DNA from: Methylophilaceae bacterium
Lineage (GTDB): Bacteria > Pseudomonadota > Gammaproteobacteria > Burkholderiales > Methylophilaceae
DNA length: 64,000 nucleotides
Direction of reading: 5' to 3'
NCBI GenBank assembly: GCA_018398995.1
Contig: CP073759.1
Span: 1,442,311-1,506,310, forward strand
Shown here: piece by piece, positions 11,049 to 19,865 of the stretch
Numbering within the stretch: position 1 is the first letter of the stretch
Layout: each line of letters starts with the position of its first letter
Program-made: the position numbers and the translations under genes
The notes under the pieces: model-generated
What the model saw: only the letters and a program-made list of their open reading frames with translations
Database searches by the model: none
What the model was told of the DNA's origin: nothing

Positions 11049-11237
11049 TTACCCCTGCAGATCTGGTTCCGATTCGCGGGCTTTGGGTGGCTTGGAAAAA
11101 GCTTGCTTCCATTTATAGAGGCTCTTGGTGCTGACGCCCAGCCTATTGGAAACTTCAGCTATGTCATAGCTGTGTTTGATAATTTGATTGACTGCTTCTT
11201 GTTTAAATTCGTCTGTGTAACGAATGCCTTTTGCCAT
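11049..11237 (-). pseudogene. IS3-family OrfA fragment of a second element type
   Basis: Starts MAKGIRYTDEFKQEAVNQII and contains the HTH LGVSTKSLYKWKQAFSK typical of IS3/IS2-like OrfA. The family continues for another ~40 residues after EPDL; here it is cut near 11055, at the junction with insertion sequence A. Same strand and family type as the OrfB pieces at 8976-9405 and 12520-12796, but its position between them is not the normal A-then-B order, so at least one rearrangement or a second copy is needed. Confidence 0.75.
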
Positions 11238-11394
11238 GATTCTTCCTTTTTATGTCTAGAGTAATTTGTAACATAAAAAGTGTATAATATTTTCAGGCCT
11301 TACCACATCAAGCTCACAGTGTCAACTCCCCATAAACTGAGACACAACTAATTAGAGTATTCTGAGAAGATATCAATAACTCAGGAGACTATAG

Positions 11395-11664
11395 ATGAAG
11401 AAAGCAAGATTTACGGAAATACAGATTGTATCGATATTAAAAGAAGTTGATGTTGGATTTAAGGTAGAAGACATATGCCGCAAGCATGGTATTAGTAACG
11501 CCACTTATTACAACTGGAAAAGCAAATACGGTGGTATGGAGGCTTCTGATGTTAAGAAGCTACGTGAGCTGCAAGAAGAAAACGACAAGCTCAAGAGGAT
11601 GTTTGCTGATCTGAGTTTAGAAAATGCAGCGTTAAAAGGCTTAATCGAAAAAAAGGGTTGGTGA
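11395..11664 (+). CDS. IS3-family OrfA, 89 aa
   Basis: ATG 11395 follows CAGGAG by 8 bases. MKKARFTEIQIVSILKEVD is followed by the HTH CRKHGISNATYYNWKSKYGG and a coiled-coil LRELQEENDKLKRMFADLSL. Ends at TGA 11662-11664, overlapping orfB. The heptamer A-AAA-AAG at 11649-11655 is in the right phase for a -1 shift to give OrfAB. Binds the element's terminal repeats in known relatives. Confidence 0.92.
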   Translation: MKKARFTEIQIVSILKEVDVGFKVEDICRKHGISNATYYNWKSKYGGMEASDVKKLRELQEENDKLKRMFADLSLENAALKGLIEKKGW

Positions 11665-12503
11665 CAGACGCAAAACGCGATGCAGTGGTTGATCTAGTGC
11701 AATTTGGACTATCAATTGCCAAGGCCTGTGCCACTTTACGCTTGAGTCGTGCGAGTTATTACCGAGCACCACGCAACTGGCGTATAGCAGATGCGGCTGT
11801 CATTGATGCGCTTAATCAACAATTAAAGAAGTCGCCACGTGCGGGGTTCTGGAAATGCTATCAGCGTATACGTCGTGCTGGATATATATTCAACCACAAG
11901 CGTGTTTACCGTGTTTATTGCCAGATGGGCTTGAATTTGGGCAGACGTACTAAACGAGTATTGCCAAAGCGGATTGCACAACCGCTTGAGGTAAGTTTGT
12001 ATCCGAATCATCAATGGGCTTTAGATTTTATGCATGACACACTGTATTGTGGAAAACGGTTTCGCACACTGAATATTATTGACGAAGGCACACGTGAATG
12101 TTTAGCGATAGAGGTTGATACGAGTCTGCCTGCTGCAAGAGTGATTCGCGTGCTGGAGCAATTAAAACACGAGCGCGGATTACCGCAACAAATCCGCGTT
12201 GATAATGGTCCTGAATTAATTGCTGCTGAGTTTCACGATTGGTGTGAGAGCCATGGTATTGATGTAGTTTATATCCAACCAGGCAAGCCGCAACAAAATG
12301 GTTTCGTGGAAAGATTTAACGGTTCATTCCGCCGCGAGTTCCTAAATGTGTATTTATTTGAAACGCTATCGCAGGTACGAGAGATGGCGTGGGTGTGGCG
12401 GCTTGATTATAACGAAGAGCGACCACATGAAAGTTTGGGCGATTTACCGCCAGCGGTGTATCGCGCAAAAATGGAAAACTCTAATTTAAACCTGTCTCAC
12501 TAA
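11658..12503 (+). CDS. IS3-family OrfB transposase (DDE integrase), 281 aa
   Basis: Full-length rve integrase with visible catalytic motifs ALDFMHD, IRVDNGPEL and QQNGFVERFNGSFRRE, and an HTH_21 region with GFWKCYQRIRRAGYIFNHKRV. The listed TTG start is nominal, as translation is expected by -1 frameshift from OrfA. Both frames are uninterrupted, so this copy could be active. Confidence 0.93.
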   Translation: MVTDAKRDAVVDLVQFGLSIAKACATLRLSRASYYRAPRNWRIADAAVIDALNQQLKKSPRAGFWKCYQRIRRAGYIFNHKRVYRVYCQMGLNLGRRTKRVLPKRIAQPLEVSLYPNHQWALDFMHDTLYCGKRFRTLNIIDEGTRECLAIEVDTSLPAARVIRVLEQLKHERGLPQQIRVDNGPELIAAEFHDWCESHGIDVVYIQPGKPQQNGFVERFNGSFRREFLNVYLFETLSQVREMAWVWRLDYNEERPHESLGDLPPAVYRAKMENSNLNLSH

Positions 12504-12519
12504 TGGGGAAGTTGACAAT

Positions 12520-12796
12520 ATCATCTGCCCAATTAACATTCGCCATGGGTGGATTAAATTGCCGATTGAGTGCATTAGGCGCAACCGCACTAGGCTTACC
12601 TGCAACAGGATAGCGGTGTTACTTAGGTCGCTTAGCCTTCAGCGATAGTGTGCGCATTAAACTGCGTACTTTGTGGCGTCCAACAGTAAAGCGTTGTGCG
12701 TTGAGCTCAGCACGCATTTTGCGGCTACCATATGTCGCATGCATCTCGGTGTGTATTTGCCGCACCGCTACTTTAAGATTGACCATTTTGACATCA
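12520..12796 (-). pseudogene. IS3-family OrfB, N-terminal fragment
   Basis: Reading leftward from 12786: MVNLKVAVRQIHTEMHATYG, then SRKMRAELNAQRFTVGRHKV, an in-frame TAA after KAKRPK, then PVAGKPSAVAPNALNRQF to WADDI, where insertion sequence B begins. IS3 OrfB proteins continue TYIPT..GWLYLAVVLDLYSR; the piece at 8976-9405 resumes at that VLLDLYSR. Probably the two halves of one older gene separated by ~3.1 kb of later insertions, missing roughly a dozen residues at the break. Confidence 0.75.
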
Positions 12797-12812
12797 AGAC
12801 AGAATTACAATA

Positions 12813-14789
12813 TTACTCTTTTGGCAAACTATATTTTTGCTTTCTATAGAGCAATGAAGGAAGAGATACGTGGCTCAATGCTCTTTGATAGATCTGAGAA
12901 GCATTCCTGGGTTTTTTGGTTGGCACTAGTTGTTTAATAGTGCGATCATAAGTAGCATGATAAGGTTGTTTATCTTCTCTTAAAACGACCACTTGCTCAC
13001 CCTCCATCCAAGCATAATTGTCTTGATATTGCATCATGGCTCTACCCGCTATCTCATCTGGTTCTGAGCTAATATCACGTCCTATCATGGGGTGTTGGGC
13101 ATCAATCCCCATGAGTGAGATGAGTGTGGTTGGTAAATCAATTTGGCTGGCGACTGTGTTGATCGTGCGTGGTTGAATATCTGCACCTACAATCAATCCA
13201 GGGATATGAAAGTTTGCAATTGGCACTAGATCATCATCTCTGATGCGAATGTCGTGGTCAGCAACGATTAAAAATAGGGTGTCTTTCCAATAAGGACTGA
13301 CTTTTGCTTTTTTGAAAAATTCACCATAAGCATAATCCGCATATTTGACAGCATTGTTTTCTGATGCTTTGGGTTGTTCGTGTAAGTCAATACGTCCATC
13401 TGGAAATTCAAAAGGGGTGTGATTGCTGGAGCTAAAAATCAAGGTAAAAAATGGGTTGCCATCTGCGTGGTGTTGCATCAGTTGTTCATGTGCTTTATTA
13501 AAAAGATCCTCATCTGATACGCCCCAGCTACCAGTAAAAATTGGGTTGGTGTAGTCGTCTTGATCCACAACACTGTTAAAGTCATTGCCAAGAAAAAAGT
13601 TACGCATGTTATCAAAGTGGCCTTCGCCGCCATAAATAAAATCGCTGGTGTAACCGTGTTTACGCAGTAAGCTTGCCAGTGTGAAGAAATGCTGTTGGGA
13701 TAAAGATAATTTAACTGTGCTTTGTGCTGGTGTAGGAGGAAAGCCGGCCACGACAGCCTCAATGCCACGGACCGAACGTGTGCCAGTGGCGTATAAATTT
13801 TCAAACCACCAGCCTTCAGCCTTTAGCTTTTCTAATTCTGGCGTAACTGGCAGGCCACCAAGAGACTTCACAAATGTGGCGCCTAAACTTTCCTCTAATA
13901 CAATCACCAGATTGAGTGGTTTGTCGCGTTGCACACTCGCCACTTGTTGCGTGAGTGTGGGGATATCAGTATGCTTAAGCAAAGGGCGTTTATCTTGTAG
14001 CTTGTCACGCGTCATCTGTACTTGCTGCATGATGTCTTCAAGCGGCATTTTGCCGTATATCTCACTCGATTTACTTTCATGCTTTAAATTATAAATCGCA
14101 TGAAAAACAGACCACGTTGAATTGATGGTGAGTGAATTCACCAAAGTATCATTGGTAATTGCAAACATGGCTGGGTTAGCTGGCCTGTGATTGGTGGTTG
14201 AACGGATTGACAATGCCACCAGCAAAATGACGAATGGTAGCGCTACCCAATGGCGCAACATGGGTGATGGACGAGGCTGACTTAGCCATGGCTGCAACCA
14301 TTTTTTTATACAAAATATCGCTACAATACTGACGCTGACACAACTCAATACGGCTAGGCGAAAGCCATTCCAAAGCATTGGAATGACTTCTTTGGGATAT
14401 TGCAAGTATTCAATAAATAAACGATTTGGACGCGTTGCATATTCTGCGATAAACGCGGGTGATACTGCTTCTAAGAAAATCAATAATACCAGCGATAAAA
14501 ACACCCAGATATAGCACAGTTTTTTCCATCGATGCCACATGCTTTGATGAAAGAAAATTGGGGCAATCATTAATGGAATAATCGTAAGCAAGCCAAGTTG
14601 AATGACATCGACTCTTACACCTTGCAATAGGATATTTGCCCAAGCGCCGGTAGCGGCGACGCGCTCTGCTTGCCACAGTAATAGCCCGATGCGCGTGAGT
14701 GACAGTAGGGGCAATGCCATTATATACATGGCAATAAATGGCGCATAAGGACCAAAAAGGCCTACACTTTTCCAGAGGGTTTTAATCAT
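12813..14789 (-). CDS. LTA synthase family phosphoglycerol/phosphoethanolamine transferase-like membrane protein, 658 aa
   Basis: The N-terminal ~220 residues hold about five membrane segments; then a periplasmic sulfatase/alkaline-phosphatase-fold domain from ~290. Motifs of the family: VIVLEESLGATFVKSL (metal ligand Glu), ATGTRSVRGIEAV (Thr nucleophile), GDEGHFD-like YGGEGHFDN, and VADHDIRI (metal-binding Asp-His). In Gram-negatives such proteins modify periplasmic glucans (OpgB) or transfer phosphoethanolamine or phosphoglycerol to envelope glycans; the substrate here cannot be told. Its 3' end lies 17 bp from IS remnants but appears intact. ATG 14789. Confidence 0.85.
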   Translation of the reverse strand: MIKTLWKSVGLFGPYAPFIAMYIMALPLLSLTRIGLLLWQAERVAATGAWANILLQGVRVDVIQLGLLTIIPLMIAPIFFHQSMWHRWKKLCYIWVFLSLVLLIFLEAVSPAFIAEYATRPNRLFIEYLQYPKEVIPMLWNGFRLAVLSCVSVSIVAIFCIKKWLQPWLSQPRPSPMLRHWVALPFVILLVALSIRSTTNHRPANPAMFAITNDTLVNSLTINSTWSVFHAIYNLKHESKSSEIYGKMPLEDIMQQVQMTRDKLQDKRPLLKHTDIPTLTQQVASVQRDKPLNLVIVLEESLGATFVKSLGGLPVTPELEKLKAEGWWFENLYATGTRSVRGIEAVVAGFPPTPAQSTVKLSLSQQHFFTLASLLRKHGYTSDFIYGGEGHFDNMRNFFLGNDFNSVVDQDDYTNPIFTGSWGVSDEDLFNKAHEQLMQHHADGNPFFTLIFSSSNHTPFEFPDGRIDLHEQPKASENNAVKYADYAYGEFFKKAKVSPYWKDTLFLIVADHDIRIRDDDLVPIANFHIPGLIVGADIQPRTINTVASQIDLPTTLISLMGIDAQHPMIGRDISSEPDEIAGRAMMQYQDNYAWMEGEQVVVLREDKQPYHATYDRTIKQLVPTKKPRNASQIYQRALSHVSLPSLLYRKQKYSLPKE

Positions 14790-15030
14790 GGTTGCTTCGT
14801 ATTTTAAAGGGGTAAAAATGGAACAGTATTATAAGCGTTTCAATCATAATTACTTCGTTTTTGATTAAAGTTGTTTTAAATTTGCATGTCGTCAAACTGC
14901 GGGTTATTCTGATTCAAATAATATTTGAAAGTCTCTTTATATCTGCATTTCGAGCGATCTTGATTTAGAATAGTGATATGGGTTTAAGCCCTTGAGACGG
15001 AATAACGATTGAAAAGGAAATGTTGAGCCA

Positions 15031-15778
15031 ATGGCAAATCAAAAAACTGTACACAATGATGATAAGTTCTTAATCCATCATTCAGTAGAAATTGCGCAAA
15101 TATTGACTGAGCTAGAAAAAAACAACTTTAAATTTGTCATTTAATTATGGCAAAGACCAAGGCTTGACCACTGTTATTGGTGTGAGTCGAGATAAAAAAT
15201 TTGTTTATATGGATAAAAGTTTGGATCCTGGGTTTAACCAACGATTGTTAAATAGTGATTCGATTGCCTTTTCTAAAACTGATGGTATTAAAATGAGGTG
15301 GCATACCAAGCAATTAACTGAAGTGCGCTTAAAAGATGGTGAAGCACTTAAGATGGCCTTGCCTACTCAGCTATATCGCTTTCAGCGCAGAGAGTTCTTC
15401 CGATCGTTAACACCAACAATTGAGCCTATTATTTGTTATATCCCTTATGTCAATCCTATTGATCATGCCCAAGAAAGCTTAGCGATAACGATAGTAGATG
15501 CCAGTTTAGGTGGTATTGGTACTATCTCTGATCATTTGTTTTCTTTGCTGGCGGTGGAAAAAGTGTTCTCAAATTGCATGATCACATTACCTCATTTTGG
15601 CGTGCTTCACTTCAGTTTGTGCGTGAAGCATATTACCGAGACGATGCTGTTAAATGGCACCAAAAAATTCCGAGTAGGATTTGCTTTTGTTGGATTGTCT
15701 CGTGAACAAGAAAGACCTGTTCAGCAATATGTGACTAATCTCGAACGCCAAGCTTTGGTGCTAGCTAAAGGTGAATGA
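15031..15778 (+). pseudogene. ycgR: YcgR-like flagellar brake protein with one frameshift
   Basis: ATG 15031 gives MANQKTVHNDDKFLIHHSVE, then IAQILTELEKNNFK; an extra T in the TTT near 15131-15134 ends that frame at 15142. The next frame, from 15134, continues SFNYGKDQGLTTVIGVSRDK through the YcgR N-domain and a complete C-terminal PilZ domain: cyclic-di-GMP motif QRREFFRSLTP (RxxxR) and DASLGGIG (D/NxSxxG). Restoring one base gives ~248 residues, the usual length. In relatives, c-di-GMP-bound YcgR slows the flagellar motor. It overlaps the next gene by 8 bases, so both are co-transcribed. The flagellar genes flgK and flgL at 20-21 kb are also broken. Confidence 0.85.
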
Positions 15779-17240
15779 TTTGTTACACGAATTAGCTAGC
15801 AACCGATTATTGGCTGGGTTGATGTTGGGTACGCAAGATCAAGTGTTCTTGCTAGATGCCAGATTCATGCAATTGATTTCCGCCAGTCACCGTGCTTGCG
15901 TGGTACTAGATGGTGAATTAAAAGTCTTGCAACAGCAACCACTTGAGCAAACGCTTGGCGTTAGCAAGCAGGCGCTGTTGGCTTTTGTGCAGTCGCCATC
16001 ATTCATCAAGGCATTTTCTTCTGGCACGTCCAGCAACCCCCATTTTCTTGTTTTTGACCGTTTTAATATCACCTTCATTGAAGAGCATCATCGTCAATAC
16101 TTGCTATTGATTAAATCGGGTAGTGATGAAGCACACAATGCGACTGTAGATGAAAACGATAGTCGTTTTAAAGTATTAGTACAAAATACACTGGGTTTGG
16201 TGTTTGAGTTTCAGATGGATGAACATGATGGCATCAGTTTTAATTACTTAAGTGATGGTTGCAGGGCGCTATTGGGGATGGAAGCAAACGCGTTAAAACA
16301 ATCGCCTCAACAATTTTTTGACTTTATGGATAAAGACGATCTCGCACGACTAAAAGCCGATATTCAATCCTCTGTCACGAGTCTAACAATGTTGAATTGG
16401 GAAGGGCGATTTTGGATTCATGAATGGCAAGATACCAAATGGGTCAATCTGAGAGCGAGCCCTACCAAGCTATCGAATGGCGTTATTCAATGGTCTGGCA
16501 TTATGACGAATATCACGCAGAGCAAGCTTGAAAAAATTGAGCTGGAACAATCTCGTCAACGTTTGGCGGAACTATCTGCGCATTTAAATTCTGTAAAAGA
16601 GCAGGAGCGCACTAGAATTGCCCGTGAAATACATGATGATTTGGGTGGCAATTTAACAGTCATTAAAATTGGTTTGGCATCATTACATAAGCATTTGCCT
16701 GATGATCAAGCCCTATTAGTTGAAAAAACCCAAAAATTAAAATCTATTGTAGATGCAACCTTTGAGTCGGTGCATCGTATTTCTGGTGATTTAAGACCCA
16801 ATATTTTAGAGCTCGGTATTGTTGCTGCATTAGAGTGGCAGACAAAAGAATTTGAGAAGCAGTTTGATATTCCTTGTTCATTTAATACAGATCGCCATGA
16901 TGAAAAAGGCACAACAGAGCAAGCCACAACATTGTTTAGGATATGCCAAGAAGCAATGTCTAATATTGCAAAATACGCACAAGCAAGCAAAGTAGATGTC
17001 GCGTTATTGTTTAGCTCAGATGCAATTCAGTTATTGATTACCGATGATGGTGTTGGTATTAAGCCGAGTGATGTGATGAAAGCTGATGCGTTTGGATTGC
17101 GCGGGATGGAGGAGCGTGTTGCCGCATTGCAAGGAAAGTTTTTGATTGAACGGCTGCCAACGCAAGGAACGCGTGTGACAGTTGTTTTACCCAATATTCA
17201 ATCCGATGGACTGCCATCAAACGAATGGCTGACTGATTAA
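15771..17240 (+). CDS. PAS-domain histidine kinase, NarX/UhpB (HisKA_3) type, 489 aa
   Basis: GTG 15771 overlaps the end of ycgR. Residues 1-120 form an unrecognised sensory domain without membrane segments; PAS domain ~132-250 (LGLVFEFQMDE...IMTNITQSK); HisKA_3 dimerisation domain ~272-345 with phospho-acceptor His288 in REIHDDLGGNL; HATPase domain ~385-480 with RICQEAMSNIAKYAQ (N box), DDGVGI and FGLRGMEERV. A soluble cytoplasmic kinase. Its partner is almost certainly the NarL-type regulator starting 10 bp downstream. The signal is unknown; linkage to ycgR suggests a link to motility or surface behaviour (inference). Confidence 0.92.
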   Translation: MNDLLHELASNRLLAGLMLGTQDQVFLLDARFMQLISASHRACVVLDGELKVLQQQPLEQTLGVSKQALLAFVQSPSFIKAFSSGTSSNPHFLVFDRFNITFIEEHHRQYLLLIKSGSDEAHNATVDENDSRFKVLVQNTLGLVFEFQMDEHDGISFNYLSDGCRALLGMEANALKQSPQQFFDFMDKDDLARLKADIQSSVTSLTMLNWEGRFWIHEWQDTKWVNLRASPTKLSNGVIQWSGIMTNITQSKLEKIELEQSRQRLAELSAHLNSVKEQERTRIAREIHDDLGGNLTVIKIGLASLHKHLPDDQALLVEKTQKLKSIVDATFESVHRISGDLRPNILELGIVAALEWQTKEFEKQFDIPCSFNTDRHDEKGTTEQATTLFRICQEAMSNIAKYAQASKVDVALLFSSDAIQLLITDDGVGIKPSDVMKADAFGLRGMEERVAALQGKFLIERLPTQGTRVTVVLPNIQSDGLPSNEWLTD

Positions 17241-17250
17241 GTAAAGCGCT

Positions 17251-17892
17251 ATGGAAAAGAAAATTAATATTATCATTGTGGATGACCATGCCATTTTGAG
17301 GGCAGGTCTGAAGCAAGTGCTGTCTGAGGCTGGGGATATTGAAGTCATTGGAGAGGCTGGCACAGCCAATGAGGCTATTTGGCAGTGCCGAGAGCTTGAT
17401 GTTGATGTGCTCTTGCTTGATATTTCGCTACCTGATCGAAGTGGCATTGAGGCCTTGCAATATATTAAAAAAGATAATCCACACATATCTGTGCTGATGC
17501 TGTCGATGCACCGTGAAGATCAATACGCCTTACGGGCTTTAAGAGCAGGCGCTTCTGGTTATTTATGCAAACAAAGCGCCTCGGGTGAGTTGGTAGGTGC
17601 TGTCCATGTGGTGGCAACAGGGAAAAAGTATATCAGTAGCGCTGTCGCCGAAATTTTGGCTAATCAGGTTCTTGGTGTAGGCGATAAAGCATTACATCAA
17701 AGCTTGTCTAATCGCGAATATGAAACATTAATATTAATTGCTTCTGGTTTTTCAGTTAGCGAAATCGCAGATAAATTGTCCTTATCTGTTAAAACAATCA
17801 GCACGTACCGCACAAGATTGCTCGAAAAAATGCAACTCAAACATAATGCAGATCTTACCCATTATGCAATCAAAAATAATCTTGTCGATTAA
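17251..17892 (+). CDS. NarL/FixJ-family response regulator, 213 aa
   Basis: N-terminal receiver domain with acidic pair DD at 11-12, phospho-acceptor Asp57 in LLLDISLPD and conserved Lys in YLCKQSA; C-terminal LuxR-type helix-turn-helix (LSNREYETLILIASGFSVSE) from ~148. Starts 10 bp after the kinase stop, giving a ycgR-kinase-regulator operon. Target genes cannot be inferred from the sequence. Confidence 0.94.
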   Translation: MEKKINIIIVDDHAILRAGLKQVLSEAGDIEVIGEAGTANEAIWQCRELDVDVLLLDISLPDRSGIEALQYIKKDNPHISVLMLSMHREDQYALRALRAGASGYLCKQSASGELVGAVHVVATGKKYISSAVAEILANQVLGVGDKALHQSLSNREYETLILIASGFSVSEIADKLSLSVKTISTYRTRLLEKMQLKHNADLTHYAIKNNLVD

Positions 17893-18230
17893 TCCCTTGG
17901 CCTAATTAAGCTACTTTTCTAGCTTTTATTTTGGCATCAACTTTGCCATTTTTTTCTCATAATAACGCATGCTCTACTTAATAGTATCGCTATATTGACT
18001 ATGCAGATTTGCATCAATTTATGCAACAAGTGTTAGCTGTCAACTTCCCCATTAGTGAGACAGCTATTAAAGAGGGCTTATGCCCTCCAAGCATTGCAGT
18101 GGTCCAGACTGTTAGCGTGAAATAAAGGCGTTAAAGATGGTGGGCTTAGTTTGATAAGTTGCATAGGTAAGTTTTATCTCCTATGTTGCTTAGACAATGA
18201 TGTTGTCCATCTGGCCTGATAAAGGTGGCC
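17893..18230. other. Gene-free stretch with an orphan IS end
   Basis: No convincing coding frame. It contains a 25-bp copy of the insertion sequence B right terminal repeat at 18038-18062 and a short hairpin GAGGGCTTATGCCCTC at 18072-18087. The piece from 18063 to ~18230 reads like the decayed inner end of an element or an unrelated intergenic region. Confidence 0.6.
18038..18062 (+). repeat. Orphan terminal inverted repeat of insertion sequence B type
   Basis: Identical over 25 bases to the right terminal repeat of the element ending at 12515 (begins TGTCAACTTCCCCATTAGTG, then AGACA), in the inward orientation. No transposase follows it. Remnant of a second copy, 5.5 kb away and in inverse orientation to the end at 12491-12515. 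Confidence 0.85.
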
Positions 18231-18254
18231 AGTTATCTAGTGTTGTTACTAGAA
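18231..18254. repeat. 24-bp direct repeat, left copy, flanking hipBA
   Basis: Consists of AGTTATCTAGT, spacer GTTGTT, then ACTAGAA. It matches 19989-20012 at 23 of 24 positions in the same orientation. Within it TCTAGT and ACTAGA form an inverted repeat around the 6-base spacer. The two copies bracket the toxin-antitoxin pair with 1,758 bp between equivalent bases, like a cassette boundary. Confidence 0.85.
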
Positions 18255-18311
18255 ATCTGGTTGGATGCTTTTTTAGTAATAGGTACGTGTTCACCTGCAA
18301 CGGGTACTGCT

Positions 18312-19598
18312 TTAATAGGGTTTTAATGACTTTGAGCTAATGTTGCTTTGGTTTGTAAATAAACGGTTTTGGATTCGTCTTGTATTGCTAAGGATATAAT
18401 GATGTAATCTTTTAACCATTGTTTTTTCAGTTCCAGGTGTTGCTATTCCATTTATTTTTTCTGCGGTCTCTTCTAGTGAGGCAAGTATAGTATTTGAAGT
18501 TTCTTCAGCTATTTTTTGCACATATTTAGGTTTAAAACCAAGCGATTCAGACATGGCAGTAATATGTTCTTTTGTGATATTCGACGGGATGTTTTCATCA
18601 CCAATTTTGAATGCAAATTTACGAGATAATCCAGAATAAAGTGAGGTGGAGATTAGATCGTAAAATGGTGTGATTCTGACACCTTCATTTGGTAGAAAAT
18701 AGATGGATATATTTTTTGCATGGCTGTCATTGTTGCCTACGAATAGATTGAAAAATATCCATTGAATAAAGCGCTTCATATCAGCTGCTATCACGCCATT
18801 TTCATTGAGTAACTCTCGACACCTTAACAAGGTTGGCCCACCATCTGATTCATATTTAACTGTAGATGGTTTTCCGTCTAACTGGCATAAATCCAATTGA
18901 TGTAATCTTTTAATAATTCCATCATTACCTTCTACTCTGTCATACCTTTTGATCATGCAGGCTTTTGCAAGTGGTTGATAGCTTACTTTAGCCACACCAA
19001 GCGATACTTCATCCGCTAGTGTCATCACAAAAGTTTCATTAATTGCAGAAGCCCAAACGCCTTCAATACCTTTAATATCAGGTTTAAGAATATAAGTGGA
19101 TGGTGAGTTTCCAAGTGGTAGTTGTGGGTCTCCATTGGCATCAATACAAATGCTGAGTTTTCTTTGTGCGCCTGCTAGTGATATTCTCACTCGATCTTCT
19201 TCACGAACTTCTTGAATGACGCCTTGTTCTTGGGCAAACTCATCCGCAACATCTTGCCAAGTAATTGGTTTTGATTGTGATGGTTGAGGTGTTTCACCTT
19301 CAGTTAGAATAGTTAAATCACTTGCAGTGTCTCCACCAATGACGCTAAGAAGTCCGAATGTAGTGGTCACTTGATGCCTTAGCTTTAATACATCTCGAAT
19401 AGTGGACTCAGGTAGTAGGTTTTCGAAAAAGGACTCTACCGCCAGTCCTGAATGCACTGCTTCTGATAAAGGTAAGTTGGGCGAAAGTCCCTTATCTTTA
19501 TAAGATGAGCTGTACACAAACTTTATAGGCTCCTGATTGAATAGCGTACCAACAAGTTGGTGATCTCTATAAATATCCAGCTTCTTAGCTTCACTCAT
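18312..19598 (-). CDS. hipA: HipA-family serine/threonine kinase toxin, 428 aa
   Basis: HipA fold with N-terminal HipA_N domain (LSPNLPLSEAV...FFENLLPES) and C-terminal kinase domain. Gly-rich loop SLAGAQRKL, catalytic FVGNNDSHAKN (Asp and Asn), and the ITPFYDLIS metal-binding Asp are all present, so it should be active. Length matches the family (~430-440). In E. coli, HipA phosphorylates glutamyl-tRNA synthetase and induces persistence; the target here is unknown. The start codon directly abuts the hipB stop, so the genes are translationally coupled. The whole module is bounded by direct repeats. Confidence 0.95.
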   Translation of the reverse strand: MSEAKKLDIYRDHQLVGTLFNQEPIKFVYSSSYKDKGLSPNLPLSEAVHSGLAVESFFENLLPESTIRDVLKLRHQVTTTFGLLSVIGGDTASDLTILTEGETPQPSQSKPITWQDVADEFAQEQGVIQEVREEDRVRISLAGAQRKLSICIDANGDPQLPLGNSPSTYILKPDIKGIEGVWASAINETFVMTLADEVSLGVAKVSYQPLAKACMIKRYDRVEGNDGIIKRLHQLDLCQLDGKPSTVKYESDGGPTLLRCRELLNENGVIAADMKRFIQWIFFNLFVGNNDSHAKNISIYFLPNEGVRITPFYDLISTSLYSGLSRKFAFKIGDENIPSNITKEHITAMSESLGFKPKYVQKIAEETSNTILASLEETAEKINGIATPGTEKTMVKRLHHYILSNTRRIQNRLFTNQSNISSKSLKPY

Positions 19599-19850
19599 TT
19601 AGAGGGTGCCTTTTTTTTGGATTGCCATTTCTAAACCAAGTGCATCCAATACATCTAATGTCTTTTGAAGTTGTATTGTAGGTTTTCCATTCTCTAGTTC
19701 AATAATAAAGCGGTTGCCTGTATTGGCTAAGCCTGAAATATCTATCTGTGTCATTCCTTGAGCGCTTCTAAATTCACGAACAAACTCGCCTAAATCATTT
19801 GTTGTTCTTATTTTTTTAGAGAGATTCTTGTTGGTTGGTTGGTTTACCAT
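19599..19850 (-). CDS. hipB: HipB-family antitoxin, XRE helix-turn-helix, 83 aa
   Basis: HTH_XRE protein: LGEFVREFRSAQGMTQIDIS then GLANTGNRFIIELENGKPTI, followed by the LDVLDALGLEMAI tail typical of HipB. ATG at 19850 is preferred to the GTG at 19853. Expected to neutralise HipA and repress the promoter through the three TTACCGTT(N)GGTAA-type palindromes upstream. Stop codon at 19599-19601, with no gap to hipA. Confidence 0.93.
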   Translation of the reverse strand: MVNQPTNKNLSKKIRTTNDLGEFVREFRSAQGMTQIDISGLANTGNRFIIELENGKPTIQLQKTLDVLDALGLEMAIQKKGTL

Positions 19851-19865
19851 CACTTCATCCCTATG

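Larger units (their letters stand above)
11320..12515 (+). mobile_element. IS3-family (IS407-like) insertion sequence B, apparently intact
   Basis: Bounded by inverted repeats: the left end begins TGTCAACTCCCCAT and the right end read inward begins TGTCAACTTCCCCATTAGTG, both running into GAGACA. Carries orfA and orfB with the -1 slippery site. Flanking bases (CACAG on the left, ATATC on the right) show no target-site duplication, which suggests a deletion or recombination between copies after insertion. The right end separates two pieces of an older transposase gene. A matching orphan end lies at 18038. Confidence 0.85.
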
